Source: SKNW01 sp050485865 (GTDB taxonomy: Bacteria; Gemmatimonadota; Gemmatimonadetes; Longimicrobiales; Gaopeijiaceae). From it: 64,000 nt of DNA. Positions 25,276 through 34,546 of this stretch are shown here, in pieces. The notes under the pieces were generated by a model. That model searched no databases. It was not told the DNA's origin and saw nothing but the letters and a program-made list of their open reading frames with translations. The translations under genes were made by a program, and so were the position numbers. Location of the stretch: positions 1-64,000 of the forward strand of contig JBJHCE010000004.1 in NCBI GenBank assembly GCA_050485865.1. The letters are read 5' to 3'. Within the stretch, counting starts at the first letter, position 1. Each line of letters begins with the position of its first letter.

Positions 25276-26526
25276 TCAGGTCGGAACCGGCGCCGGTGCG
25301 GCGGGCGGGGCTCCCTCCACCTCGATCCCGCGGAGGCGGAGGATCCTCAGGAGCGCGTCGCCGATCTTGTTGTTCGGTGTGGACGCACCCGCGGTGATCC
25401 CGAGGGAGAAGGGGCCCTCGGGGAGCCAGTCCTCGTCGATGACCTCCGGGGCGTCGGCGGCGAGCTCCACCTTGTGGCGGATCCGTCCCGTCTCCGGGTC
25501 GATGCACGCCGAATCCTCCACGTGGAAGGTCCGGGTGTAGGCCTGGCACATGTGGGCCAGGTGGTTCGTGTTGGACGAGTTGTAACCCCCGATCACGACC
25601 ATGATGTCGGGCGGGTCCTGCATCATCTTCTTCACCGCGTCCTGCCGTTCCTGCGTGGCCGAGCAGATCGTGCCGAAGGAGCGGAAGTTCTCCCGGGCGT
25701 AGTCCTCGCCCCGGGCTTCCATGATGGCCTTCCGGAGCCGGGCCCCGATGGCCAGGGACTCGTTCGCGAGCATGGTGGTCTGGTTCGCCACCCCGATGCG
25801 CTCCAGGTGGACGTCCGGGTCGAACCCCTCAGACGCCTTGTGGGAGAACTTCTCGAGGAAGTCCTGCCGGGAGAGGTGACCTTCCGCCCGGGTGATGTAG
25901 TCGCAGACGAGCTCGGCCTCTTCCATGTCGCGGACGATGAGGTACTTTCCCCCCTCGTGGCGGCGCACCTGGGAGGCGGTGGCCCGGCTCTCCTCGTGGG
26001 TGTACTTCCCGTGGATGATCGAGGTGAAGCCGTCGCGGGCGTAGCTTTCGACACGCTTCCAGACGAGGAGTACCGACCCGCAGGTGGTATCCACCAGGAC
26101 GCATCCGACCTCGCGGAGCCGGCGGAAGTCCTCGATGGTGACCCCGAAGGCGGGGAGGAGGACCACGTCTTCCGGGGTCACGTGGGAGAAGTCGAAGGTC
26201 CCCGCAGGGTCGGGGTAGATGAACTCGATCTCCATTTCCCGCATGCGCTGGTTCACATGGGGGTTGTGGATGATCTCGCCCACCAGGTAGACCTTCTTCT
26301 CGGGGAACTTCCGCCGCGTTTCGTAGGCGTAGTCCACCGCCCGGTCCACCCCGTAGCAGAAGCCGAACTCCTCGGCGAGGCGCACCTCGACGTTGCCGAA
26401 GGTCTCGGAGTAGCCCCGGGAGCGGATCCGCTCCACGAGGGCGGAGTGGTACTCGGCTTCGATGACGGGGCGGACTTCTTCCTTCAACCCGAACCCGCGC
26501 CGGAAATAGGTCTCTTCGGTAGGCAT
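25276..26526 (-). CDS. ispH: 4-hydroxy-3-methylbut-2-enyl diphosphate reductase, long form
   Basis: The protein has 416 residues from the ATG at 26526, preceded by AGGAG 4 bases upstream. It is the last enzyme of the MEP isoprenoid pathway, making IPP and DMAPP. The three [4Fe-4S] cysteines are in FGFCYGVDRAV, VDTTCGSV and GTICSATQERQ, and the substrate residues in GEIIHNPHVN and NSSNTNHLAH. It is about 100 residues longer than E. coli IspH and matches the long plant/cyanobacterial-type layout, including the insertion with HGKYTHEESRATAS. Confidence 0.94.
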   Translation of the reverse strand: MPTEETYFRRGFGLKEEVRPVIEAEYHSALVERIRSRGYSETFGNVEVRLAEEFGFCYGVDRAVDYAYETRRKFPEKKVYLVGEIIHNPHVNQRMREMEIEFIYPDPAGTFDFSHVTPEDVVLLPAFGVTIEDFRRLREVGCVLVDTTCGSVLLVWKRVESYARDGFTSIIHGKYTHEESRATASQVRRHEGGKYLIVRDMEEAELVCDYITRAEGHLSRQDFLEKFSHKASEGFDPDVHLERIGVANQTTMLANESLAIGARLRKAIMEARGEDYARENFRSFGTICSATQERQDAVKKMMQDPPDIMVVIGGYNSSNTNHLAHMCQAYTRTFHVEDSACIDPETGRIRHKVELAADAPEVIDEDWLPEGPFSLGITAGASTPNNKIGDALLRILRLRGIEVEGAPPAAPAPVPT

Positions 26527-26661
26527 CAAACTCCTGTCCCGCTGGAATTGCCGGTCGCGGTGTGCGACCCTTGGGAAGCGTCTTCGGTGTGCGTCCACGG
26601 AGGCGCCGTCTACGGATGTGTAATCGACCCCTCACGCCATGGGAACCCCGCCCGGCCCCCG

Positions 26662-27180
26662 ATGTTCGCCCGTCTCGGCTGTCTCTTCGTCGTGGCCCCC
26701 CTCGTGGAGCTCGCCCTCCTCGTGCAGGTGGGTCGCTGGATCGGGGTCCTTCCCACCGTCGGGATCGTGGCGGTCACCGGGCTCGTGGGCGCCGCCCTGG
26801 CCCGGGGGCAGGGGGTCGAGGCCCTGTCCAGGTTCCAGCAGGAGGCCATGGCAGGGCGGGTCCCCGCCGGGCCCATGCTCGACGCCGTCTCGGTCCTCAC
26901 GGGCGGACTCCTCCTCCTGACCCCGGGGATCCTCTCGGACCTCCTGGGGTTCGCGCTCCTTTTTCCCCCCACCCGCCGCTTCCTCCAGCGGCGGGCCATG
27001 GAGCGCCTCGCTCGGGGGATCCGTGACGGCCACGTGCACGTTACGTTTGTCGGGATGCCCGGCGGGCCGCCTCCCCGGAGCCCCGACGCGCGCCCGCACC
27101 CGGACCTGCACCCCGGGCCGGACGACGCCCTCGACGACCCCGACCGGCCCCCCAGGCCCGGCGAGATCCTCCACCCCTGA
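26662..27180 (+). CDS. fxsA: FxsA family membrane protein
   Basis: The protein has 172 residues. The family core covers the first 125 or so residues: FVVAPLVELALLVQVGRWIGVLPT (E in the first helix), VGAALARGQG, LLTPGILSDLLGFALLFPPTR. Four hydrophobic segments suggest an integral inner-membrane protein. The tail is Pro/Asp-rich. FxsA of E. coli affects phage T7 exclusion; its normal role is unknown. It lies 12 bases before the M42 peptidase gene and is divergent from ispH. Confidence 0.9.
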   Translation: MFARLGCLFVVAPLVELALLVQVGRWIGVLPTVGIVAVTGLVGAALARGQGVEALSRFQQEAMAGRVPAGPMLDAVSVLTGGLLLLTPGILSDLLGFALLFPPTRRFLQRRAMERLARGIRDGHVHVTFVGMPGGPPPRSPDARPHPDLHPGPDDALDDPDRPPRPGEILHP

Positions 27181-27192
27181 CCCCCCGGTCCC

Positions 27193-28263
27193 ATGAGCCA
27201 GAAGCTGGATTTCCTCGAGCGCCTCCTCGACGCACCCGGCCCCTCCGGTTTCGAGTCCCGCCCCTCCAGGGTCTGGAAGGACGAGGCCCGGGGGTTCGCC
27301 GAACGCGTCTGGACCGATGTGCACGGAAACGCCTACGCCTCGGTGGGGGAGACGCGCCGTCCCCGGGTGATGCTGGCCGGGCACGTGGACGAGATCGGGC
27401 TCCAGGTCACGTACCTCGACAAGGACGGCTTCCTCTACTTCGACGGGATCGGTGGGTGGGACCCGCAGGTTCTCGTCGGACAGCGGGTGCGCATCCTCGG
27501 TACGAAGGGCGAGGTGGCCGGGGTGGTCGGGAAGAAGCCGATCCACCTGATGCAGCCCGAGGAGCGGAAGAAGGTCTCCGAGATCAGGGATCTCTGGATC
27601 GACGTGGGTGCGGGCTCCGACGAGGAGGTACGGGAGCTCGGAATCCGGGTGGGGGATCCGTGCGTGATCGCCACCGGCTTCCAGCGTCTCGCCGGCGACC
27701 GGATCGTGTCCCGGGCCATCGACAACCGGGTGGGGGCCTACGTGGTCCTCGAGGCGCTCCGGCTCCTCGCCGAGGACCCGGCGCCGGTGGCGGGATGCGT
27801 GGCGGTGGCCACCGTGCAGGAGGAGATCGGCTACTCGGGCGGGGGGGCCCGGAGCTCGGCCTTCGCCCTCGAGCCCGACGCCGCCCTCGTCGTGGACGTG
27901 ACCTTCGCCACCGACGTTCCGGACGTGCCGAAGAAGGAAGTGGGGGAGCACAAGCTCGGGGGTGGCCCGGTGCTCAGCCGGGGCTCGGCCACGCACCCGG
28001 CGGTCTTCGATCGCCTCGTGGAGGTGGCCGAGGCGGACGAGATCCCCTTCTCGATCCAGGCGGCACCCCGGGCCACCCGCACCGACGCCGACGGGATCTT
28101 CCTGGTCCGGAGCGGCGTGCCCACCGGGCTCGTCTCGATCCCGAACCGGTACATGCACTCCCCCTCGGAAATGGTGAGCGCCTCGGACCTGGAGCGCGCG
28201 GCGCGGCTCCTTGCCGCCTTCGTCCGGTCGCTGGACCGTGGAGACACCTTCATTCCGGAGTGA
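27193..28263 (+). CDS. M42-family aminopeptidase
   Basis: This 356-residue dinuclear metallopeptidase is of the PepA/TET type (glutamyl or deblocking aminopeptidases, cellulase M-like). The metal and catalytic residues are in GHVDEIGL, SRAIDNRVGAY, TVQEEIGYSGG, VDVTFATD and NRYMHSPSEM. TET peptidases form large dodecameric cages. Specificity cannot be told from sequence. Confidence 0.92.
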   Translation: MSQKLDFLERLLDAPGPSGFESRPSRVWKDEARGFAERVWTDVHGNAYASVGETRRPRVMLAGHVDEIGLQVTYLDKDGFLYFDGIGGWDPQVLVGQRVRILGTKGEVAGVVGKKPIHLMQPEERKKVSEIRDLWIDVGAGSDEEVRELGIRVGDPCVIATGFQRLAGDRIVSRAIDNRVGAYVVLEALRLLAEDPAPVAGCVAVATVQEEIGYSGGGARSSAFALEPDAALVVDVTFATDVPDVPKKEVGEHKLGGGPVLSRGSATHPAVFDRLVEVAEADEIPFSIQAAPRATRTDADGIFLVRSGVPTGLVSIPNRYMHSPSEMVSASDLERAARLLAAFVRSLDRGDTFIPE

Positions 28264-28314
28264 GGGGAGGCCGGGGCACCGCTGCGGGGACCTGTCGCCG
28301 GAGGGTGCTCCTCG

Positions 28315-28344
28315 TTGACGCCCTTGCCGGGTCGCATGTAAACT
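28315..28344 (+). promoter_or_regulatory. Probable promoter of the GAF/fRMsr gene
   Basis: TTGACG at 28315-28320 and TAAACT at 28339-28344 are 18 bases apart, the same spacing and -35 as the rpmH promoter. The leader would be about 100 bases. Confidence 0.55.
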
Positions 28345-28452
28345 TCACGGTCTCTGAACGAAACCGGGGTCCGGCCCGACTCCTGCCCGCGAACCGGCGG
28401 GAGATCACCCGGGTCCGGCCCCCTGAATTCCGAACGCGGACGTGCCCCCCCG

Positions 28453-28923
28453 ATGCTGAACGCCACCGAGGTGCTGAAGGAACTCCAGGAGATGCGGGAC
28501 AACGGCTTCCTCTCGGATGCCCTCATGCGCCACGCGGTCAAGCACATCAAGCGTGCCGACCCGAACTTCGACTGGGTGGGCGTCTACCTCCTGGGTCCCG
28601 AGGGGAACGAGCTCTGGCTCCACAACTACGTGGGGAAGGGGACCGAGCATGCCCGGATCAAGGTGGGCGAGGGCGTGTGCGGTACCGCCGTGGCCGAGGG
28701 GAAGAACCAGAACGTCCCCGACGTGAGCAAGATCGACAACTACATTGCCTGCTCTCCCTACGTGCAGTCCGAGCTCGTGGTCCTGATCCGTGCCGGCGAC
28801 GAGATCTACGGGCAGATCGACATCGACTCCGACGAGAAGAACGCCTTCTCCGCCGAGATCGAAGCGGAGGTGCAGGCCATCGCCGACAAGCTCGCCGAGC
28901 AGATCGCCTCCGAGCGGCGCTGA
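28453..28923 (+). CDS. GAF-domain protein resembling free methionine-(R)-sulfoxide reductase
   Basis: At 156 residues it consists of a single GAF fold. VGEGVCGTAVAEGKNQNVPDV and NYIACSPYVQSELVV place cysteines where fRMsr enzymes have their catalytic and resolving residues, and IYGQIDIDSDEKNAFS ends the fold as in that family. fRMsr reduces free Met-R-SO using thioredoxin. A sensory GAF function cannot be excluded because one of the usual cysteines is not obvious. Confidence 0.72.
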   Translation: MLNATEVLKELQEMRDNGFLSDALMRHAVKHIKRADPNFDWVGVYLLGPEGNELWLHNYVGKGTEHARIKVGEGVCGTAVAEGKNQNVPDVSKIDNYIACSPYVQSELVVLIRAGDEIYGQIDIDSDEKNAFSAEIEAEVQAIADKLAEQIASERR

Positions 28924-29088
28924 CCGGACCGGCCCCCCGGGCGACCGTGCGCCCCACCTCCCGCCGCGGCGGGGGGTGGGGCGTCTTCGTCGGGAGGGGG
29001 ACCGCTCCTTGAGCGCCCCCCCGGGCGGGTGGTATCGTGAGGGCCACCCGGGCGACCGGGCCCCCCCTGCTCCCACCACGCGACCCCC

Positions 29089-31638
29089 TTGGCCCTCTTG
29101 GCACCCTCTCCAGCTTCCGGGTCACGGACCGGGCCCGGTCCGGACCCGGCGGTGGACGCCGCCCTCCTCCGGGAGCTCCGGCGCATCGTCGGGGAGGGAG
29201 GCGTGCTCGATGACCCGGAGCGGCTCATCGTCTACGAGTCCGACGGGCTGACCCAGTACCGGGTCTCTCCCGCCGCCGTGGTACTCCCCCGGAGCGCCGC
29301 CGAGGTCGCCGGGGTCGCGGGTCTCCTTCACCGTGCAGGCGTGCCCCTGGTGCCGCGGGGTGCCGGGACGGGGCTGTCCGGAGGGGCCCTCGCCACCGCC
29401 GGCGGCGTGATCGTCGGGACCGCCCGCATGCATCGCATCCTGGAAATCGACCCGGTGAACCGGCGGGCACGGGTGGAGCCCGGCGTCGTGAACGCCGCGC
29501 TGACCCGGGCCACCCTCCCCCACGGCCTCATGTACGCCCCGGACCCCTCGTCGCAGAGCGCCTGCACCCTCGGGGGGAACGTGGCCGAGAACTCGGGCGG
29601 GCCGCACTGCCTCAAGTACGGCGTCACGTCGCGCTACGTCCGGGCGCTCGACGTGGTCCTTCCCACCGGCGAGCGGACGCGCCTGGGCGGGGCGCAAGCC
29701 GAGGGGGAGCTCGACCTTGCGGGGGTCTTCACCGGGTCGGAGGGATGCTTCGGGATCGCCGTGGAGATCGAGGTGGGGCTCGTCCCCGTCCCGACCGCGG
29801 TGCGGACCCTTCTCGGGATCTTCACGTCGATGGAGGATGCAGGGCGGGCGGTGACGGAGATCATGGCGCGGGGGCTCCTCCCCGCCGCCCTCGAGATCGT
29901 GGACCAGGAAACGATCCGGGCGGTGGAGGCGTCGGTCTTCCGGGCGGGGTACCCCACCGACGCGGGGGCGGCTCTCGTGGTGGAGTTCGACGGGGTCGAG
30001 GAGGGGATCGACGACGAGGTGGCCGCGGCGGTGGCGGCGTGCCGGGAGTCCGGGGCCCGGGAGGTGCGGACGGCTACGGACGAGGCGGAGCGGGCGGCGC
30101 TCTGGCGGGGGCGGAAGAAGGCCTTCGGGGCCATGGGGCGGATCGCGCCGGACCTCCTCGTGCAGGACGCCACCGTTCCCCGGAGCAAGCTCCCGCAGGT
30201 GCTGGCCGCGATCGCCGGGATCGGGGCCCGGCACCGCCTGCGGGTGGCGAACGTCTTCCACGCCGGCGACGGAAACCTCCACCCGAACCTCCTCTTCGAC
30301 CGCCGGGACGCAGACGAGCTGGCCCGGGTGGAGGCGGCGTCGCGGGAGATCATGGCGGTCTGCATCGAGGCGGGTGGGACGATCACCGGCGAGCACGGGG
30401 TGGGGATCGACAAGCGCGGGTACCTTCCCCTGGTCTGCCCGCCCCCGGTGCTCCGGGCCATGGGCGAGGTGCGGCGTGCCTTCGACCCGGAGGGGCGGTC
30501 GAACCCCGGAAAGGTACTTCCCGACGGATGGGGGCCGCCGGGGCCGCGGCAGGAGCCCCGGGTCGCCGGGTCCCCGGTGGTGGGGGTCGAGGTGGGGGTC
30601 GAGGCGGAGGTCCATGTGGGGCGGGCGGTGCTCGAGCACGTCCCCGAGGACCTGGTCGTCAGGGCGGAGGGAGGGACCACCCTGGGGGAGCTCGGGCGGC
30701 GGGTGGCGGAGGCGGGGCAGTGGCTTCCCTTCGACCCTCCCGGGGACCCGGAGCGGCTCACGCTGGAGGAGGCGCTCCTCGGGGGGCGCGAGGGGCCCCT
30801 TCGCACCGGGTACGGGCGGATCCGCGACCACGTGCTGGGGCTCAGGGTGCGGACCCACGCCGGGGAGGAGCTCGCGCTCGGGGGGCGGGTCGTGAAGAAC
30901 GTGGCGGGCTTCGACCTGGTGCGCCTCGTGGTGGGGAGCGGGGGGCGCCTGGGGCGGATCCTCGAGGCCACGCTCCGGCTCTTTCCGGTGCCCGAGGCGG
31001 ACCGGACCCTGTGGTGGCCCGGGCCGGAGCCGGACGGGCTCGAGGCGCGAGAGCTTCGACAGTGGGCGGTGACGCTGGGGCGGAGGCTCTCGGCTTCCGG
31101 AGATCCGGTGGGGGCCCTTCGCTTCCACCACGAGCGGGGCCTTGCCGGCGGTGCCGGGGTCGCCCTCCGCCTCGTGGGCACGCCCGCCGCGGTGGAAGCC
31201 ATGACCCGGCGGGCGGTGGGGGCGGCGGCGGCGGAGCCGGAGCGGTTCGAGGGCGGTGCATCCTCCGCGTGGTGGGCCCGGCGGGCGCGGGAGGACGAGG
31301 GGGACCCGCGGGTGCTCTTCCGCCTGGCCGGGCTCCCGGACCGGCTCCCGGCCCACCTGGAACTCCTGGGCGAACTGGCCCGGGGCCCGGGGGTGGGCAT
31401 CGATGCCGCGCTCCTCGAGGGCGGGGCGGAGCTCCGGGTGCCGGTGGAAGTCGCCTCCGATGGGGCGGCCCTCGCCCGGGTGGCGGAGGCGGTGCGCGCG
31501 GACGGGGGCCGGCTCCTCGGGCCGGGGCTTCCCGCCGGGCCCACCGACCCGGTGCGGGCCCGGATCCACCGGGAGGTGGAGGCGGTCTTTTCCGGCGCGG
31601 TTCCCGGGGCGCCGGGCGGGCCGGGAGACGGAACGTGA
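29089..31638 (+). CDS. glcD-glcE: Fused glycolate oxidase subunits GlcD-GlcE
   Basis: The protein has 849 residues. Residues 1-480 are a complete GlcD: FAD-binding VPRGAGTGLSGGAL, SACTLGGNVAENSGGP, FHAGDGNLHPN and GEHGVGIDKRG. After a proline-rich linker (about 480-505), residues 505-849 read as GlcE: RAEGGTTLGELGRRVAEAGQ, LRTGYGRIRDHVLGLR and KNVAGFDLVRLVVGSGG. With GlcF they oxidise glycolate to glyoxylate and pass electrons to the quinone pool. The TTG start at 29089 is uncertain; a GTG at 29152 also fits. The gene overlaps the aldehyde dehydrogenase by GTGA. Confidence 0.88.
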   Translation: MALLAPSPASGSRTGPGPDPAVDAALLRELRRIVGEGGVLDDPERLIVYESDGLTQYRVSPAAVVLPRSAAEVAGVAGLLHRAGVPLVPRGAGTGLSGGALATAGGVIVGTARMHRILEIDPVNRRARVEPGVVNAALTRATLPHGLMYAPDPSSQSACTLGGNVAENSGGPHCLKYGVTSRYVRALDVVLPTGERTRLGGAQAEGELDLAGVFTGSEGCFGIAVEIEVGLVPVPTAVRTLLGIFTSMEDAGRAVTEIMARGLLPAALEIVDQETIRAVEASVFRAGYPTDAGAALVVEFDGVEEGIDDEVAAAVAACRESGAREVRTATDEAERAALWRGRKKAFGAMGRIAPDLLVQDATVPRSKLPQVLAAIAGIGARHRLRVANVFHAGDGNLHPNLLFDRRDADELARVEAASREIMAVCIEAGGTITGEHGVGIDKRGYLPLVCPPPVLRAMGEVRRAFDPEGRSNPGKVLPDGWGPPGPRQEPRVAGSPVVGVEVGVEAEVHVGRAVLEHVPEDLVVRAEGGTTLGELGRRVAEAGQWLPFDPPGDPERLTLEEALLGGREGPLRTGYGRIRDHVLGLRVRTHAGEELALGGRVVKNVAGFDLVRLVVGSGGRLGRILEATLRLFPVPEADRTLWWPGPEPDGLEARELRQWAVTLGRRLSASGDPVGALRFHHERGLAGGAGVALRLVGTPAAVEAMTRRAVGAAAAEPERFEGGASSAWWARRAREDEGDPRVLFRLAGLPDRLPAHLELLGELARGPGVGIDAALLEGGAELRVPVEVASDGAALARVAEAVRADGGRLLGPGLPAGPTDPVRARIHREVEAVFSGAVPGAPGGPGDGT

Positions 31639-33242
31639 AGCCGGCGAGCATGGAGGAGCGCGCACCCCCGGAGCCGCCCGAGGCCGTCGAGGAGTCCTCA
31701 GAGGTCGTGGAGGAGCCCCCCCGCACCGAGCTACGGATCCACAGGCCGGCCGATCGGGGGCTCGTGGGGGTCGTTCCGGTGGACCCCGTGGCGGTGGTGG
31801 AGGCTTCGGTCCTCCGGGCACGGGCAGCCCAGGCGGGGTGGGCGGAGCGCACTCCACGCGAGCGCGCGGAGCGGATGGCGGCGCTCCGACGGGAGATCGG
31901 GCGGCGTGCCGAAGACATTGCCGACCGGATCATTGCCGAAACCGGAAAGCCCGAAGAGGAGGCGCTGGCGGAGATCCTCGTGGTGATGCGGCTCATCCGC
32001 CACTACGAGCGGCGGGCCGCCCGGGTGCTCCGGGGGCGCCGTGTCGGCACCTTCCCCTTCCCAGGCGGGCGGGGACGGGTGCTCCGCGAGCCGGTGGGGG
32101 TGGTGGGGGTGCTCGCCGCCTGGAACTACCCCTTCGTCCTTGCCGCCGAGCCGGTGGTCATGGCCCTCTTCGCCGGGAACGGCGTGGTGCTGAAGCCCTC
32201 GGAGCACACTCCCTTCACCGGGGCAATCCTTCCGGAGCTCTGCGAGGCCGCCGGGCTCCCGGAGGACCTGGTCCTCGTGGTCCAGGGTGACGGCCGCACC
32301 GGCCGGGCGCTCGTGGATGCGGGGGCCAATCACCTGCACCTGGTGGGCGGGGCGGAGACGGGCAGGGCCGTGCTCCGCCGCGCCGCCGAGCACCTCGTTC
32401 CGGTTTCGGTGGAGCTCGGGGGGAAGGACCCGGCCATCGTGCTCGCCGACGCGAACCTGGAACGCGCAGCCCGGGGGATCGCCTTCGGAGCCTTCTACAA
32501 CGCGGGGCAGACCTGCGTCTCGACCGAGCGGGTGTACGTGGAGGCGTCGGTCTACGAGCCCTTCCTCCGACGCCTCGTTCGGGTCGCGGAGGGGCTCCGC
32601 GTCGGGACCGGGGGACGAATCGACGTGGGCCCCATGGTGCTCGACCGGCAGCTCGAGCTCGTGGAGGCCCACGTGCGGGACGCGGTGGAGCGGGGGGCCC
32701 GGGTCCTCTGCGGAGGCGAGCGGGCGGACCCGGCCTCGAACCTCTTCCTTCCCACGGTCCTCGCCGACGTCCCCACGGAGGCCCGGATCCTCAAGGAGGA
32801 GACCTTCGGCCCCGTGGTGCCGGTGCTGGCGGTGGAGGACGCGGACGAGGCGATCCGTCTCGTGAACGATCACCCGATGGGGCTCTTCGCTTCGGTCTGG
32901 ACCCGGGATCCGGCCCGGGGGCGGGATGTGGCGGGGAGGCTTCGGGCCGGGGGGGTCTCCGTCAACGACACCCTTTCCCACTGGGCCGTCTCGGGGCTCC
33001 CGGTGGGAGGGGTGGGGGCGTCGGGGTGGTCGCGGGTCCGGGGCGACGAGGGGCTCCTCACCTTCAGCCGCACCCGGAGCCTCCTCGTGCGCCACGGGCG
33101 CCGGAACCGGGAGCCCTGGTGGTTCCCCTACGGCCGGAGCGGGCGGCGGTTCCTCCGGGCCCTCCTCGGGTGGGAGCGGCACCGGGGGATCCGGGGGCTC
33201 ATGGCGGTGTGGGTGAGGCTCCTGAGCCGGGAGGAGCGGTGA
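31635..33242 (+). CDS. NAD(P)-dependent aldehyde dehydrogenase
   Basis: The protein has 535 residues from a GTG at 31635 overlapping the glcDE stop; an ATG at 31650 is an alternative. Catalytic features are LAAWNYPFV, KPSEHTPFTG, the general base in VELGGKDP, the nucleophile in NAGQTCVSTERVYV and EETFGPVVPV. The last 50 or so residues after TRSLLVRHGRRN are basic and extra. Its place between glcDE and glcF suggests an aldehyde linked to glycolate metabolism, such as glycolaldehyde; this is inference. Confidence 0.88.
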   Translation: MKPASMEERAPPEPPEAVEESSEVVEEPPRTELRIHRPADRGLVGVVPVDPVAVVEASVLRARAAQAGWAERTPRERAERMAALRREIGRRAEDIADRIIAETGKPEEEALAEILVVMRLIRHYERRAARVLRGRRVGTFPFPGGRGRVLREPVGVVGVLAAWNYPFVLAAEPVVMALFAGNGVVLKPSEHTPFTGAILPELCEAAGLPEDLVLVVQGDGRTGRALVDAGANHLHLVGGAETGRAVLRRAAEHLVPVSVELGGKDPAIVLADANLERAARGIAFGAFYNAGQTCVSTERVYVEASVYEPFLRRLVRVAEGLRVGTGGRIDVGPMVLDRQLELVEAHVRDAVERGARVLCGGERADPASNLFLPTVLADVPTEARILKEETFGPVVPVLAVEDADEAIRLVNDHPMGLFASVWTRDPARGRDVAGRLRAGGVSVNDTLSHWAVSGLPVGGVGASGWSRVRGDEGLLTFSRTRSLLVRHGRRNREPWWFPYGRSGRRFLRALLGWERHRGIRGLMAVWVRLLSREER

Positions 33243-34546
33243 GCGCGCCCCGTTCCCGGAGCCTCGCCGGCGCGCTGGCCGGGCAGGAGGAGCTCCTCTC
33301 GCACTGCGTGCACTGCGGGTTCTGCCTTCCGGTGTGCCCCACCTACCAGGAGCTGGGCGACGAGGCCGACTCCCCCCGGGGACGGCTCCACCTCATGCGG
33401 GCGGTGGTGGAGGGCCGCCTGGACCCCGGGGCCGAGGCCTTCCAGCGGCACATGGACCGGTGCCTGGGGTGTCGGGCCTGCGAGACCGTCTGCCCGTCGG
33501 GGGTGGAGTACGGTTCCCTCCTGGAGCATGCCCGGGCGGTGGCGGTGGAGGCGAAGCCCCCCGGTCTCCCCACCCGGATCCTTCTCCGGACGATGGGGGC
33601 GGCCTCGCTGCGCGCGGCCTTCGGTGCGGCGGGGCGGGTGGTCCGCGCCAGCGGCCTCGCCCGCCTCGGGCTCGCCCTCCTGCCGAGGGGCCTCGCCGCA
33701 CCCCGCCTCGGGCTCGCCATGCTCGAGGCCTCGGCACCCCCGGCCCTGGGAGCCCCTTCCCACGCGGGGCCCGGATCCCCCCTGCCCACGCACGATCGCC
33801 CCCCGCCGGGTTCCCGTGGGCGCGTCGTGCTCCTCGAAGGATGCGTCCAGAAGGAGCTCTTCCGGCGCGTGAACCGGGACACCCGCCTCGTCCTCCAGGT
33901 GAATGGCTGGGAGGTGGTGGAGGCCCCGGGGCAGGGGTGCTGCGGGGCGCTTCATGCCCATGCCGGCGCCCTGGACGAGGCCCACGACCGCACGCACGCG
34001 AACGCCCGGGCCTTCGCCGCCGCCCTCGGGCCCCTCCGCCCGGGCGACCGGATCGGGGTGAACGCCGCCGGGTGCGGGGCCCACCTCCGGGCCTCGGGTG
34101 ACCCGGCCATCGAGGGTCGGGTGCGGGACGTCTCCGAGCTCCTCGCCGGCGACGATGCCGAGGGCCCGCTCTCCGGGGCCCCCCTCCCCCTCCGGGTGGT
34201 CTACGATGCGCCCTGCCACCTTCTCCACGCCCAGGGGGTGGAGAACCCGCCCCTTCGACTCCTCCGGGCGATCCCGGGGCTCGAGCTCCTCCCGTTGCGC
34301 GACGCGGAGCGCTGCTGCGGGGGGGCGGGGATCTACGGGGTGACCCACCCGGAGCTGGGGGGGCGCTTCGCTTCGGACAAGGTGGAGGCGATCCTGGCTT
34401 CGGGCGCCCAGGTCGTGGCCACCGGAAACCCCGGGTGCCAGATGCAGATCGGGGCCGCACTCCGCCTGGCGGACCACCCCCTCCCGGTGGTGCACCCGGT
34501 GGAGCTCCTTGCCGAAAGCTACCGGAGAGCCGGATGGACGGAGTGA
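33239..34546 (+). CDS. glcF: Glycolate oxidase iron-sulfur subunit GlcF
   Basis: The protein has 435 residues. Two [4Fe-4S] motifs (CVHCGFCLPVCPTY and CLGCRACETVCPSG) lie in the first 90 residues. Two cysteine-rich CCG domains follow (QGCCGALHAHAG and RCCGGAGIYG with APCHLLHAQG). It carries electrons from GlcD/E flavins to quinone. It starts with a GTGA overlap at the end of the aldehyde dehydrogenase gene, so the fused GlcDE, the dehydrogenase and GlcF are one transcript. Confidence 0.93.
   Translation: MSAPRSRSLAGALAGQEELLSHCVHCGFCLPVCPTYQELGDEADSPRGRLHLMRAVVEGRLDPGAEAFQRHMDRCLGCRACETVCPSGVEYGSLLEHARAVAVEAKPPGLPTRILLRTMGAASLRAAFGAAGRVVRASGLARLGLALLPRGLAAPRLGLAMLEASAPPALGAPSHAGPGSPLPTHDRPPPGSRGRVVLLEGCVQKELFRRVNRDTRLVLQVNGWEVVEAPGQGCCGALHAHAGALDEAHDRTHANARAFAAALGPLRPGDRIGVNAAGCGAHLRASGDPAIEGRVRDVSELLAGDDAEGPLSGAPLPLRVVYDAPCHLLHAQGVENPPLRLLRAIPGLELLPLRDAERCCGGAGIYGVTHPELGGRFASDKVEAILASGAQVVATGNPGCQMQIGAALRLADHPLPVVHPVELLAESYRRAGWTE

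Noticed and set aside
25517..25526. TCCACGTGGA palindrome as a further parS site
   Set aside because: It is inside ispH and lacks the outer TGT/ACA arms, so only the inner 10 bases match.
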